A stretch of 23,358 bases of DNA. Origin: Actinomyces sp. (GTDB lineage Bacteria > Actinomycetota > Actinomycetes > Actinomycetales > Actinomycetaceae). The notes beneath the pieces are model-generated. The model did not search any database. It had not been told where the DNA came from and saw only the letters and a list, made by a program, of their open reading frames with translations. The DNA is taken from positions 1 through 23,358 of the forward strand of contig NZ_JAUMUL010000054.1 in NCBI RefSeq assembly GCF_030530635.1, written 5' to 3'. A program made the position numbers and the translations under genes. Numbering within the stretch: position 1 is the first letter of the stretch; each line of letters begins with the position of its first letter. Below, one piece after another: positions 15,602 through 23,310 of the stretch.

Positions 15602-16267
15602 ATGAGCAGTGCGCGGCAGACCGAATGGGAGACCCGCTACGCAGCAGCCGACCGCCTGTGGTCCGGCGCGCCCAACGACTGGCTGTCCCTGGCGGCCGAC
15701 TGGGAGCCGGGGCGCAGCCTCGACGTCGGCTGCGGGGAGGGCGCCGACGTGCTGTGGCTGGCTGAACACGGATGGCGAGTCACCGGCGTCGACTTTGCAC
15801 CCACGGCGATTGCGCGCATGCTCACCGAGGCCCGGCGCCGCGGCCTGGCCGAACGCGTGCGCGGCACCGTGCTCGACCTGAGTGCCGACCCGTTGCCGGA
15901 AGGCCCCTTCGACCTGGTCACCAGCTTCTACGTGCACGGCGGACCGGAACCGGGCAGCCTCGACCTGCCCCGGCTACTCGTCCGCCTGGCCGGACTCGTC
16001 GCCGACGGCGGTCGCCTGCTCACCGCCGCTCACTGCACCAACCCGCCCTGGCACGGTCATCATGCCCGTACCTACCGGCCCGAGCAGCTGGCCGATGCCG
16101 TCCTCGGTGCCGCTGCCGGAACGTGGGAGGTGGAGGCCTCCGAGGAGCGCTGGCGGGAGGCCGTCTCACCCGAAGGGGTGCCGGGGAGACGATCTGATGC
16201 CGTCGTCTGCCTGCGCCGCAGCATGGTGCGGGGTACTGGCGGCCGGTCGGCGGGGGGTACGGGGTAA
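15602..16267 (+). CDS. Class I SAM-dependent methyltransferase
   Basis: 221 aa from ATG 15602 (MSSARQTEWETRYAAADRLWSG). The SAM-binding motif I is LDVGCGEGADVLWLA (from about residue 40), followed by VTGVDFAPTAI for the ribose-binding acidic residue, and FDLVTSFYVH as motif IV. WxxRYxxxxxLWSGxPNxWL at the N-terminus is typical of small actinobacterial methyltransferases of the methyltransferase-25/TehB-like group. The substrate is unknown. No Shine-Dalgarno is present; TACCCT lies six bases before the ATG. The frame also extends upstream to 15428 through a decayed GNAT gene, which an automatic caller would probably choose. The stop overlaps the next start (TAATG). Confidence 0.88.
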   Translation: MSSARQTEWETRYAAADRLWSGAPNDWLSLAADWEPGRSLDVGCGEGADVLWLAEHGWRVTGVDFAPTAIARMLTEARRRGLAERVRGTVLDLSADPLPEGPFDLVTSFYVHGGPEPGSLDLPRLLVRLAGLVADGGRLLTAAHCTNPPWHGHHARTYRPEQLADAVLGAAAGTWEVEASEERWREAVSPEGVPGRRSDAVVCLRRSMVRGTGGRSAGGTG

Positions 16268-17034
16268 TGAGCGAGTCTGCGACGCATCCCTCGCCCGAGC
16301 CGAGTTCCGCCGACGTGCCCGGGTGGGTTTACGACCTGGTGCCGATCGCCGCCCACGCCCGCATGCTGATGCGCACGAACGCCTTCGCGCTGCTTACGGC
16401 CACGGTGATTGTGGTGTTGGTGCCGCAGTTGGTTGCGCGTCCGGCGCCCGGGGTGGTTGCGGCGTGTATGGCATTTGGGAGTCTGCTGGCGCTGCGACAT
16501 GGCGGATGGAGTGTGCCGGCTGCTGAAGCGTCGGTCGCCGACGGCGGTACGGCGGGGGCGCGGGTGGTGCCCGCGGCGCCGGCCGGAAGCGCGGCGGCAG
16601 CGGCGGGCACCGCAGCCGGGGCGGCAGCGGCGGCACCGGGGTCTGTAGGCGCGAGGCTCCGCCCCGGTGGTCGTACGGGCGCCCTACTGGCGGTGCTCGA
16701 CCTGCTGTTGACCGCCGTGGGACTGGCCGCCCTGGTGGGCCTGGCCCTGGCCGGGGCAGACCGGCCACTGTTGGTGTCCGCCGCCGGTGCCGCGGCGGGT
16801 CTGACCCTGGGCGTGGGCTCGGTGGCCGTCATGGAGTTGAGCGGGCGTCACAAGGGTGCGGTCGCGGTGCTCGGCGTGGTGGGCATCGCCGTCACCGTTG
16901 TGGCCGCATGCTTCGTCATGCGGCTGGAACTCTCCTGGTGGTGGGTGTTGGCACTTGCGATCGGCGCGGACGCGGCGGGCCTGCTCGCTCTGCGCGCAGG
17001 CACTCGGAATGATCGGAGGGCGGACACCGCGTAA
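16267..17034 (+). CDS. Multi-pass membrane protein of unknown function
   Basis: 255 aa, not recognised. An N-terminal soluble stretch (PGWVYDLVPIAAHARMLMRTN) precedes two hydrophobic helices (AFALLTATVIVVLVPQLV; GVVAACMAFGSLLAL). An Ala/Gly-rich linker (about 85-135) follows, then four more helices (LLAVLDLLLTAVGLAALVGLALAG; LLVSAAGAAAGLTLGVG; AVAVLGVVGIAVTVVAACFVM; WWWVLALAIGADAAGLLAL). The ATG shares a base with the methyltransferase stop (TAATG), so the two are translationally coupled. There is no motif giving a function. The acidic and basic tail (GTRNDRRADTA) is probably cytoplasmic. Confidence 0.8.
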   Translation: MSESATHPSPEPSSADVPGWVYDLVPIAAHARMLMRTNAFALLTATVIVVLVPQLVARPAPGVVAACMAFGSLLALRHGGWSVPAAEASVADGGTAGARVVPAAPAGSAAAAAGTAAGAAAAAPGSVGARLRPGGRTGALLAVLDLLLTAVGLAALVGLALAGADRPLLVSAAGAAAGLTLGVGSVAVMELSGRHKGAVAVLGVVGIAVTVVAACFVMRLELSWWWVLALAIGADAAGLLALRAGTRNDRRADTA

Positions 17035-17257
17035 GTGACACGCATACGCCGGATGGCTCGTGACGGAGTTGGACACCCGAGCGCATCAGCCCGAGCCGGC
17101 CCGCCCACCCCGACCACGGTCCATCCCTGCATCGGAGGTGGAGGAATCGAGCTCGAAGGGCGCGCCGTGTTCCACAAGGGCGCTTCGTGCATCCCCCGCA
17201 CCCATCGCATTCACAGCTGCTCTGCAGGACCGGCCACAGGCCATTTACCTTCGGGGC

Positions 17258-17476
17258 ATGTCTTCTTTCCTTCTTTCAATTGCCGCCGACAAGGCCGCTG
17301 TGGGAGCCGCGCTGGTCCCCGCTACGGTCCCATCCGGTTGGACCGGCTCGGCGTCGGCCGCCTGCCAGACCGCCCTCGACGACGTCGTCGCCAAAGTTGC
17401 GGGGCTCGACACGCTTATGACAAACGCCCAGAACGCGATGACCGCCCTGGAGAACGCCGAGAGCGAGGCGGGCTGA
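17258..17476 (+). CDS. Small WXG-motif helical protein (ESX/WXG100-like)
   Basis: 72 aa from ATG 17258 (MSSFLLSIAADKAAVG). Trp28-Thr-Gly30 sits in a central turn (PSGWTGSAS) between two predicted helices (LLSIAADKAAVGAALV; AACQTALDDVVAKVAGLDTLMTNAQNAMTALENAE). This is the hairpin layout of WXG100 proteins, although it is shorter than the usual ~100 aa and lacks a clear C-terminal YxxxD/E export motif. The frame extends upstream to 17060, but that part is Pro/Arg/Ser-rich and unlike a protein of this type. TACCTT (17246-17251) is six bases before this ATG. It lies 2 bases before the hydrolase gene, suggesting a partner or chaperone role (inference). Confidence 0.75.
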   Translation: MSSFLLSIAADKAAVGAALVPATVPSGWTGSASAACQTALDDVVAKVAGLDTLMTNAQNAMTALENAESEAG

Positions 17477-17478
17477 TC

Positions 17479-19530
17479 ATGAGCGCAACCACCGCGAATC
17501 ATGCGTCCACCGATGACCAGCACGCACTGGACTCACTACAGCTGCGAACCCCGCTGGCCAGTTATCCGGACCCGGCCAGTGTTCCCCCCGGCTCCGGCCC
17601 CTTCAACTATCGGGCCTCCACGAATTCCGATGAAATGATGTGCACCCGGGAGAACTGGGCCCCCGTCGGCAGCAAGTCCGCAGGCTCGGGACCCTTCACG
17701 ACGGATGCGGCCCTGCCCCACGCCGTGACCTGGCCCGGTATGCCCACCGGAACCGGCGTGGTCGTCAGCGGCGGGGCATACGGCGTGAACACCGATGATC
17801 TGACTAGTTTCGCCGCCACTGTCGATACTGCTGCGGATTGGCTGGAGGACGCCCGCGACCTGGCGAAGTCCTGCCTGAACGATCTGTATAGCGGCGTCCG
17901 GGGCTTAAGCACGAACACTCAGCAGAACGGCGTCTCCTACGGCACCGTTCGCAACGGTTTCGACTCACCCATGGAAGCCCTGTTGTCGGACGAGAACCAG
18001 TGGTTGATCGGCGCCGTGCCCGGGGGCTCTGGCGCCAACACTGCCATCGAGCGCGCTAAAGCCAGAATCGCCCTGGAGGCGCTCACCCGTGGCTTCGGCT
18101 CCCTCGACGACGCCGCTTCCAGCCTGCGTTCGCTGGCCACCGCTGTGAAGGCGGCCGCCACCACCTACACCAATGCCGAGTCGGCCACGGATGGGCAGTG
18201 GACGCTGGTGCAGCGGGCGGCATTCATGGGGGCGCAGCGTTTTAGCGGCGTCTCCGTTGTGGATTGGGTGCGGGGTGCCGCCGGGGCGCTGTCCCTGCTC
18301 ACCTTCGGTGGCGCCACCGCGCCAGAAGGCATTGATGACGTCCTCCAGGGGATGGAGATGTTGTTGACCAATCCGCATCTGGATGACTGGGTGAACACCG
18401 ACCTTGCAATCATCCTCGGCCTGGCGCTCTGGGCGCAGCAGGCCAAGACCGGAGTCGAGGCCAAGGTGCTCGAGAACTACATCGGGCAGGTGGCCACGGA
18501 ACTGGATCCAGCCATCTCCGATGTGCTTCCCGATCAGGTACAGGTCGGCAGCCGCATGGTGGACACCACCTCCTTGACCCCTATGCAACGGGTGGCCTAC
18601 TACCTGGCCATATGCGCCGAGCGTTCAGGGACCGACCGCCACGGAAAGCCCACCGGTGTCACGGTCACTCCGCACGGCGGACAGTCGGTCACGGTCCCCA
18701 CCGGGGTGCGCGACCCCTTCGGGTTCGGGACGCCGGTGCCCGCCGTGGCCGCGGCGCTGCCTGCGACGGGCGCTGCCGCCCCGCAGCCGGGCACGGTGGC
18801 CGAGGTAATCCGCTACGGCGACGACATGAAGGGCCGTGACCAGGACCTCTCCTCCGGCGTGGTCTCCGTACTGCGCACCGACCACTCCGACGGCACCACC
18901 TCCTGGCTCGTCGTCGTTCCGGGCACCACCGACTGGGGCAGCGGCAGCTCCAACCCGCAGGACCTGCTCACCAATCTTCAGGGAGTGTCCGGGCGTCCCA
19001 CGGACATGGAGACCGCCGTCGTGACCGCCATGCGGGAGGCCGGTATCGCCCCGGGAGACAAGGTCGGCCTGTACGGGCACTCCCAGGGTGCGATCACGGC
19101 CGCCAACATCGCCGCCGACCCGGCCGTCAATGAGCAGTTCAACATAACTAACCTGCTCACCGCGGGCGGCCCCACCGCCGGTGCCGACCTTCCCGATAAC
19201 GTCAGCACCCTGCACCTGGAGAACACCGCCGACGCTGTGCCCGCACTCGACGGCGCCGCCACGCCGCGCACCGCCACCCGCACAGTCGTCACCCTCGACA
19301 CGCACGCCGCCGACTTCCACGGCTACCCGCACGGGCCGACGATCTACGCCGACGCCGTGGAAGGCATCACCGGCAACCCGCAGATCGACCAGTGGACCGA
19401 GGGCTTGACCGGCCTGACCGGGGCGGGCGAATCCGGTGCCGAAACCACGGAGATCGTATTCGACATCACCCGTGACAGCCCCGACACCGCCTGGGAACGG
19501 GTGGCGCGGGACGCCGGCAAGCGGGGGTGA
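17479..19530 (+). CDS. Large alpha/beta hydrolase with N-terminal helical domain, possible secreted effector
   Basis: 683 aa from ATG 17479, two bases after the stop of the WXG-motif gene. Residues 1-85 are Pro/Ser/Thr-rich. About 100-230 are helical (YGVNTDDLTSFAATVDTAADWLEDA; FGSLDDAASSLRSLATAVKAAATTY), resembling WXG100/LXG-type export domains. The C-terminal third is an alpha/beta hydrolase: WLVVVPGTTDW, the nucleophile elbow YGHSQGA with Ser535, Asp585 in ENTADAVPALD, and His618 (or His614) in FHGYPHGP. These form a credible esterase/lipase triad. There is no classical signal peptide, so if exported it likely uses a type VII-like route with its small neighbour. No secretion-core genes are in the window. 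The family is unnamed to me. Confidence 0.82.
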   Translation: MSATTANHASTDDQHALDSLQLRTPLASYPDPASVPPGSGPFNYRASTNSDEMMCTRENWAPVGSKSAGSGPFTTDAALPHAVTWPGMPTGTGVVVSGGAYGVNTDDLTSFAATVDTAADWLEDARDLAKSCLNDLYSGVRGLSTNTQQNGVSYGTVRNGFDSPMEALLSDENQWLIGAVPGGSGANTAIERAKARIALEALTRGFGSLDDAASSLRSLATAVKAAATTYTNAESATDGQWTLVQRAAFMGAQRFSGVSVVDWVRGAAGALSLLTFGGATAPEGIDDVLQGMEMLLTNPHLDDWVNTDLAIILGLALWAQQAKTGVEAKVLENYIGQVATELDPAISDVLPDQVQVGSRMVDTTSLTPMQRVAYYLAICAERSGTDRHGKPTGVTVTPHGGQSVTVPTGVRDPFGFGTPVPAVAAALPATGAAAPQPGTVAEVIRYGDDMKGRDQDLSSGVVSVLRTDHSDGTTSWLVVVPGTTDWGSGSSNPQDLLTNLQGVSGRPTDMETAVVTAMREAGIAPGDKVGLYGHSQGAITAANIAADPAVNEQFNITNLLTAGGPTAGADLPDNVSTLHLENTADAVPALDGAATPRTATRTVVTLDTHAADFHGYPHGPTIYADAVEGITGNPQIDQWTEGLTGLTGAGESGAETTEIVFDITRDSPDTAWERVARDAGKRG

Positions 19531-19545
19531 GTTCGCAAAAGGGCA

Positions 19546-19566
19546 GCATCGCGATCCGGGTGATGC
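19546..19566. terminator. Small hairpin between convergent genes
   Basis: GCATC (19546-19550) and GATGC (19562-19566) can pair across 11 bases in the 47-base gap between the hydrolase and the holin-like gene. It could serve both strands. It has no U tract. Confidence 0.25.
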
Positions 19567-19577
19567 GCGACCTGTGG

Positions 19578-19985
19578 TCAGCGGTCGTTCGGACCCAGAA
19601 CGCCGACGATCACCGCCGAGACGATCGACACGATCAGTGAACCCACGATCGCGGTACCGAAGGAACCCACATGCAGCCCGAGCGTCAACTCCGCCCCCGT
19701 GCTCACTCCGGCGAGCAGATCCGTGATCCGACTGGTCAGCATGAGCATCGCCCCGTTGACCACCAGGGCGAACAACCCGAAGGTGACCACGTACAGAGGG
19801 AAGGCCACTACATGCGCCACCGGCTTGATCAATGAGTTCACCAGTGCCAGCACCAGGCCGACCACGAGCAGGTTGACCACGGTCAGTGCCAGGCTCGGCG
19901 TGCCCGGTACGGCCATGCCGTCCAGCAGCGCCGCCGCCAGCCACAGGCCGGCTGCGTTCCCGAGCGTACGAACAATCAAGTCCAT
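19578..19985 (-). CDS. Phage-holin-family / 4-TMS small membrane protein
   Basis: 135 aa. Four hydrophobic segments are visible: LGNAAGLWLAAALLDGMAV, LTVVNLLVVGLVLALVNSLI, VVAFPLYVVTFGLFALVVNGAMLMLTS, and FGTAIVGSLIVSIVSAVIVGVL. The NSLIKP...FPLYVVTFGLFALVVNGAML core is the signature of the widespread bacterial 'phage holin family' (mycobacterial 4-TMS type). The name comes from topology; these are chromosomal proteins of unknown role and there are no phage genes nearby. The start is ATG 19985; the longer open frame upstream is antisense to the aminotransferase. GAGGAT lies six bases before the ATG. It is divergent from the aminotransferase, 81 bases away. Confidence 0.88.
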   Translation of the reverse strand: MDLIVRTLGNAAGLWLAAALLDGMAVPGTPSLALTVVNLLVVGLVLALVNSLIKPVAHVVAFPLYVVTFGLFALVVNGAMLMLTSRITDLLAGVSTGAELTLGLHVGSFGTAIVGSLIVSIVSAVIVGVLGPNDR

Positions 19986-20066
19986 GCGCCCATCCTCGCA
20001 GACGGCGGCCGCGGCCGGAACCCGGAGCGCCCCGCCGCGCGTGTCGTTGCGTGCCAGGATGGGGGC

Positions 20067-21137
20067 ATGACCCCCGTGCACATCCGCCCCGCCGTTCAGA
20101 CCCTGCCCGCCTACGTGCCCGGTGCCCGCTCCCGCGGGCAGGACGTCGCCAAGCTCTCCAGTAATGAACTGCCCTATCCGCCGCAGGAGAGCGTGCTCGC
20201 AGCCTTGACCGCCGCCGCGGGCGGCGTCAACCGCTACCCGGAGATGACCGGAGACACCCTCGTGGAGGCGATCGCACAACGCCATGCGGTCGCCCCACAG
20301 CAGGTGGTTGTGGGCAATGGGTCGGTCGCCCTGATCCAGCACGTCCTGGACACCGTATGCGACGACGGCGACGACGTGGTGCTGCCGTGGCGCTCCTTTG
20401 AGGCCTACCCGATCTGCATCGCCGTGGCCGGGGCCCGGGCCGTCAAGGTGCCCCTGACCGCCGACGGCCGTCACGACGTACCCGCGATGATCGACGCCGT
20501 GACCCCCCGTACGTGCGCCCTGCTCGCCTGCACCCCCAACAACCCCACCGGCCCGGCCCTGACCGCCGATGAGCTCGCCGCACTGGTGGAAGGCGTCCCC
20601 GAACACGTCCTCGTGATCGTGGACGAGGCCTATCTCGACTTCGTCACCGACACCGAGGTCGGGGATGCGCTCACTCTGCTCGCCGACCACCCGAACCTGC
20701 TGGTCAGCCGCACCTTCTCCAAGGCGCACGCCCTGGCGGGCATGCGCGTGGGCTACCTAGTGGGCGAGGTCGGCATCATCGGCGCCATACGCTCCGTGGC
20801 CACCCCCTTCGGTGTGAACCTGCCGGCGCAGGCCGCCGCCGTAGCCGCCCTGGCGCCCGAGGCGCTGGCCGAGACCGCCCGCCGCGCCGCCGTCGTCGTC
20901 GGCGAGCGCGATCGGGTGTTGGCCGGCCTGCGGCGGCAGGGCTGGGATGTGCCCCACGCGCAGGGGAACTTCTTCTGGCTGGCCGTGGGGGAGGAGACGA
21001 GCGCGCTGGCCGAGCACCTCCGGGCGGCCGGAATCCTGGCGCGGCCCTTTATCGGCGAGGGTGTGCGGGTATCCATCGGCACTCCTGCCGAGAACGACCG
21101 TGTGCTCGCGGCCACCGCCACTTGGCCGGCGCGCTGA
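20067..21137 (+). CDS. pat: Aromatic amino acid / histidinol-phosphate aminotransferase (Pat/HisC type)
   Basis: 356 aa, class I/II PLP-dependent aminotransferase. Visible motifs are KLSSNELPYPP (substrate region, 29-39), GNGSVALI (cofactor phosphate, 83-90), PWRSFEAYPI (107-116), TPNNPTG with Asn158, DEAYLDF from Asp186, and SRTFSKAHALAGMRVGY with the Schiff-base Lys219 and Arg227. The WRSFEAYPI string is characteristic of the actinobacterial aromatic aminotransferase Pat, which converts phenylpyruvate-type keto acids. Closely related HisC proteins act on histidinol phosphate, and some overlap in activity is known. No his or aro neighbours are present, which favours Pat. No Shine-Dalgarno; CAGGAT is six bases before the ATG. 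Confidence 0.88.
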   Translation: MTPVHIRPAVQTLPAYVPGARSRGQDVAKLSSNELPYPPQESVLAALTAAAGGVNRYPEMTGDTLVEAIAQRHAVAPQQVVVGNGSVALIQHVLDTVCDDGDDVVLPWRSFEAYPICIAVAGARAVKVPLTADGRHDVPAMIDAVTPRTCALLACTPNNPTGPALTADELAALVEGVPEHVLVIVDEAYLDFVTDTEVGDALTLLADHPNLLVSRTFSKAHALAGMRVGYLVGEVGIIGAIRSVATPFGVNLPAQAAAVAALAPEALAETARRAAVVVGERDRVLAGLRRQGWDVPHAQGNFFWLAVGEETSALAEHLRAAGILARPFIGEGVRVSIGTPAENDRVLAATATWPAR

Positions 21138-21164
21138 CAAAGGGTCTCCGAAGCCCTACGGCGG

Positions 21165-21208
21165 CGCCCTCCGGGCGGCGAAACAGCGTCGTCGGGCCCC
21201 GCCGGCCC
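21165..21208. terminator. Paired GC hairpins between convergent genes
   Basis: CGCCC/GGGCG with a 3-base loop (21165-21177) and GGGCC/GGCCC with a 5-base loop (21194-21208) lie in the 92-base gap between the aminotransferase and the YwiC-like gene. They are plausible bidirectional terminator stems, without U tracts. Confidence 0.35.
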
Positions 21209-21229
21209 AATGGCGAGGGCCGGTCCTCC

Positions 21230-22348
21230 TCAGCGGATGGCGATGGTTGCCAGGAACAGCAGGCAGAACACGATCTCGCTCATGCCCATGGTCCGCGGAC
21301 GCAGCGGGGTGCGACGGGCGCGCACCAGATGCCACTGCCACAGCGGTACGGCGAGCGAACGTACGGCGAGAGCCACCCACAGCACGGCGTGCGCCCAGGG
21401 AAGTCGGCCGCCGTCGGCGAGCCACAGGGCGCCCCCGGCGACCAACACGTGCCATGCGACCGTCCCCGCCAGGAGCGGCCGGTTGAAGCGTTCGCGGATC
21501 ATCGACTTGATGTAGGGCACGGTGCCGCAGAAGTAGGCGGCGGTCAATGCCGTGACCAGCCACATCCAGGCCCAGCCGGTCAGTTCCCCGTTCGGGGAGG
21601 AGCCGGGCAGATCGCTCGCCCCGGCGCCCAGGCCCAGGAAGCCGCCGCGGCCGCCCACGCCGAGTGAGTAGGTGACCGCGGCGATGAGTGAGGCGGCCGC
21701 CGTGGCCGCCAGGCCCGACGGCAAGGAGCGTTCCCGACCGCGCCAGGCCTCCCACAGGGCGATAGCGAACAGCGGGGTCAGCGGCACGGCCCATTGCAGC
21801 AGGTAGGGGGCGACGGCCAGCGTCACGACGCCGAGCAGCGCCGTCCAAGCGGTGTAGACGATCAGGGGAGGGAGCGTTAGCGCCCGGCGTCGTGGTGAGC
21901 GTGCGCGCACCCACTGCGACCAGGCCCAGTAGGTCAGGTAGGCGCCCAACCAGGCGGGGATGAATAACAGGTTCACCCAGCTGAATCCGCCCACGATCCA
22001 GCCCACGATCGGCGGCAGCAGCAGCATTGAACGTACGCCGTGCTGGTTGGGCAGCCAGGCGCGGCGTGCGGACGGCCCGGGCTTACGCGCAGAGGCGGGT
22101 TTGGATCGCGCGGAGGCGGCGGCGGGTCCGGAACGGGGGGACGAGAGCACGGGTTCTCCCGTGGCCAGCAGCCGGTCGTCCTCGCGGCCGGGACGGGACT
22201 GCTGGTGGGGGATCGGGCCGCGTCGCCCGTGTGCCGGGGAGGCCGTGGGGGCTGGGCCTGCGGAGTGGGCGTCCGTGTTCCCATTCGGCAGGCCGGAGGT
22301 GTACTCGACGTGCCGGTCTGCAGGGTCGGAGGGGCGCTGTTGAGTCAC
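21230..22348 (-). CDS. YwiC-like family membrane protein
   Basis: 372 aa from GTG 22348 (VTQQRPSDPADRHVEY). About 105 N-terminal residues are disordered (Pro/Ser/Arg/Gly-rich). The hallmark WLPNQHGVRSMLLLPPIVG follows; W-P-x-QHG-xx-MLL-xP is the conserved start of the YwiC-like family. Eight or more transmembrane helices follow, ending MGMSEIVFCLLFLATIAIR. The role of the family is not established. The GTG is chosen because TAGGCT (22361-22356) lies seven bases upstream, an arrangement seen at other genes here; the open frame continues to 22834 but without a plausible protein. The gene converges with the aminotransferase. Confidence 0.85.
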   Translation of the reverse strand: MTQQRPSDPADRHVEYTSGLPNGNTDAHSAGPAPTASPAHGRRGPIPHQQSRPGREDDRLLATGEPVLSSPRSGPAAASARSKPASARKPGPSARRAWLPNQHGVRSMLLLPPIVGWIVGGFSWVNLLFIPAWLGAYLTYWAWSQWVRARSPRRRALTLPPLIVYTAWTALLGVVTLAVAPYLLQWAVPLTPLFAIALWEAWRGRERSLPSGLAATAAASLIAAVTYSLGVGGRGGFLGLGAGASDLPGSSPNGELTGWAWMWLVTALTAAYFCGTVPYIKSMIRERFNRPLLAGTVAWHVLVAGGALWLADGGRLPWAHAVLWVALAVRSLAVPLWQWHLVRARRTPLRPRTMGMSEIVFCLLFLATIAIR

Positions 22349-22440
22349 ATAGTTCAGCCTAACTGGATTGGGTCGATATCGCCTCGGTGGAGGCTGGAGC
22401 CGGCGGTGCGAGTCGTCCCTGGCCTGGACCGTGTTTCGTC

Positions 22441-22914
22441 GGTTGGACCACCTGGTAGGCACTCTCAGGCGGTCCAACTGAAGGAATGTGGTCCAAGTGC
22501 AGGAACGGGGTCCAAACTGCCGAGGCAGGCGATGCCCTCCCCACGGCATGCCGACCTGAAGCACCACGTTGCGCCTATAACCCGAGTTATCGGCGTGACC
22601 GTGGTGGTTGAGATCGGGGTTTTGGTTGGTGTGGTGCGGGAGAGTCGGGGTGATTTTGGTCTGGGAGGTTAACCCGGGGTGGTGGTTGACTTTAGCGGGT
22701 AGATGTGCGGGCTGTGGGAACACGGTCCCCGTGAGCAAGGCTCTGACCGATCTGTCAGACCCCGATGAAGAAGTCCGGTCGTACGGCCGCGGGCACTCAA
22801 CGGTGGAAGTGCGCCGTCCCGTTGGACCGCTCACGCCCGGTTGGACCGCTGTAACCGGCGGCTACGGCGGTCCAACGGGGGAACAGGGGTCCAACGGGGG
22901 AACAGGGGTCCAAC
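22441..22914. repeat. Nine GGTCCAA motifs in both orientations
   Basis: GGTCCAA or its complement TTGGACC occurs near 22441, 22471, 22490, 22509, 22821, 22840, 22869, 22888 and 22907. The last three are tandem with period 19 (GGTCCAACGGGGGAACAGG at 22869-22887 and 22888-22906). GTTGGACCGC (22840-22849) and GCGGTCCAAC (22867-22876) form a perfect 10-bp inverted repeat. Confidence 0.8.
22559..22585 (+). repeat. AAGCACCACGTT element, copy 1
   Basis: AAGCACCACGTTGCGCCTAT followed by AAC matches copy 2 at 23105, apart from one inserted base and one substitution. Confidence 0.7.
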
Positions 22915-23104
22915 TGACAGGCTCAACAGCCACACACCGCCACCTAACCGCGTACCGCCACCCGAGCACTTACACAACAAGATCTAGTGAGCCCGGGGGC
23001 GCCCGAACCGCACACACATTCGCGCCGACGACCCCGAAGAAGGCCTCTGGGCCCGCAAGGGCTGGGCCGGACGAACCAGCTAGAAACCACGACACGCCGG
23101 TCTA

Positions 23105-23132
23105 AAGCACCACGTTCGCGCCGATAACGGGC
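23105..23132 (+). repeat. AAGCACCACGTT element, copy 2
   Basis: AAGCACCACGTTCGCGCCGA followed by TAAC. It is followed at 23138 by CGGTTTGGGGGTGTGGTGGT, identical to 13754-13773 in the purB/regulator gap. Confidence 0.7.
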
Positions 23133-23137
23133 TCTTT

Positions 23138-23157
23138 CGGTTTGGGGGTGTGGTGGT
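23138..23157 (+). repeat. Dispersed 20-bp G/T-rich repeat, copy 2
   Basis: Identical over 20 bases to 13754-13773; lies just after the second AAGCACCACGTT element. Confidence 0.8.
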
Positions 23158-23235
23158 TGTGGTGGGCTGAGGTAGGACTGTCGCCGATGTCCTGAGACAG
23201 GAAACGGGCCGGGGTGTCTGGTGCGCCGGTTGGGC

Positions 23236-23308
23236 GTTAACAACGCTACTTAACGTTCTGTTGTATGCCTGCGGGGCCTTCAGTAGAGGGGTAATCGGCG
23301 TTGTTAAC
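23236..23308. repeat. 11-bp perfect inverted repeat with 51-base spacing
   Basis: GTTAACAACGC (23236-23246) and GCGTTGTTAAC (23298-23308) are exact complements. The enclosed segment is AT-richer than its surroundings (CTACTTAACGTTCTGTTGTA). Confidence 0.75.
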
Positions 23309-23310
23309 CC

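Noticed and set aside
17258..19530. A complete type VII secretion locus
   Set aside because: No EccB, EccC, EccD, EccE or mycosin-like genes are in the window; only a possible substrate pair is supported.
19578..19985. Prophage lysis gene
   Set aside because: The holin-like label reflects topology only; there are no phage structural, integrase or endolysin genes around it.
22608..23105. Open frame of 165 codons in the right-hand gap
   Set aside because: It runs through the tandem GGTCCAAC repeats, gives a low-information Gly/Thr/Pro-rich product and has no ribosome site; more likely chance in GC-rich DNA.
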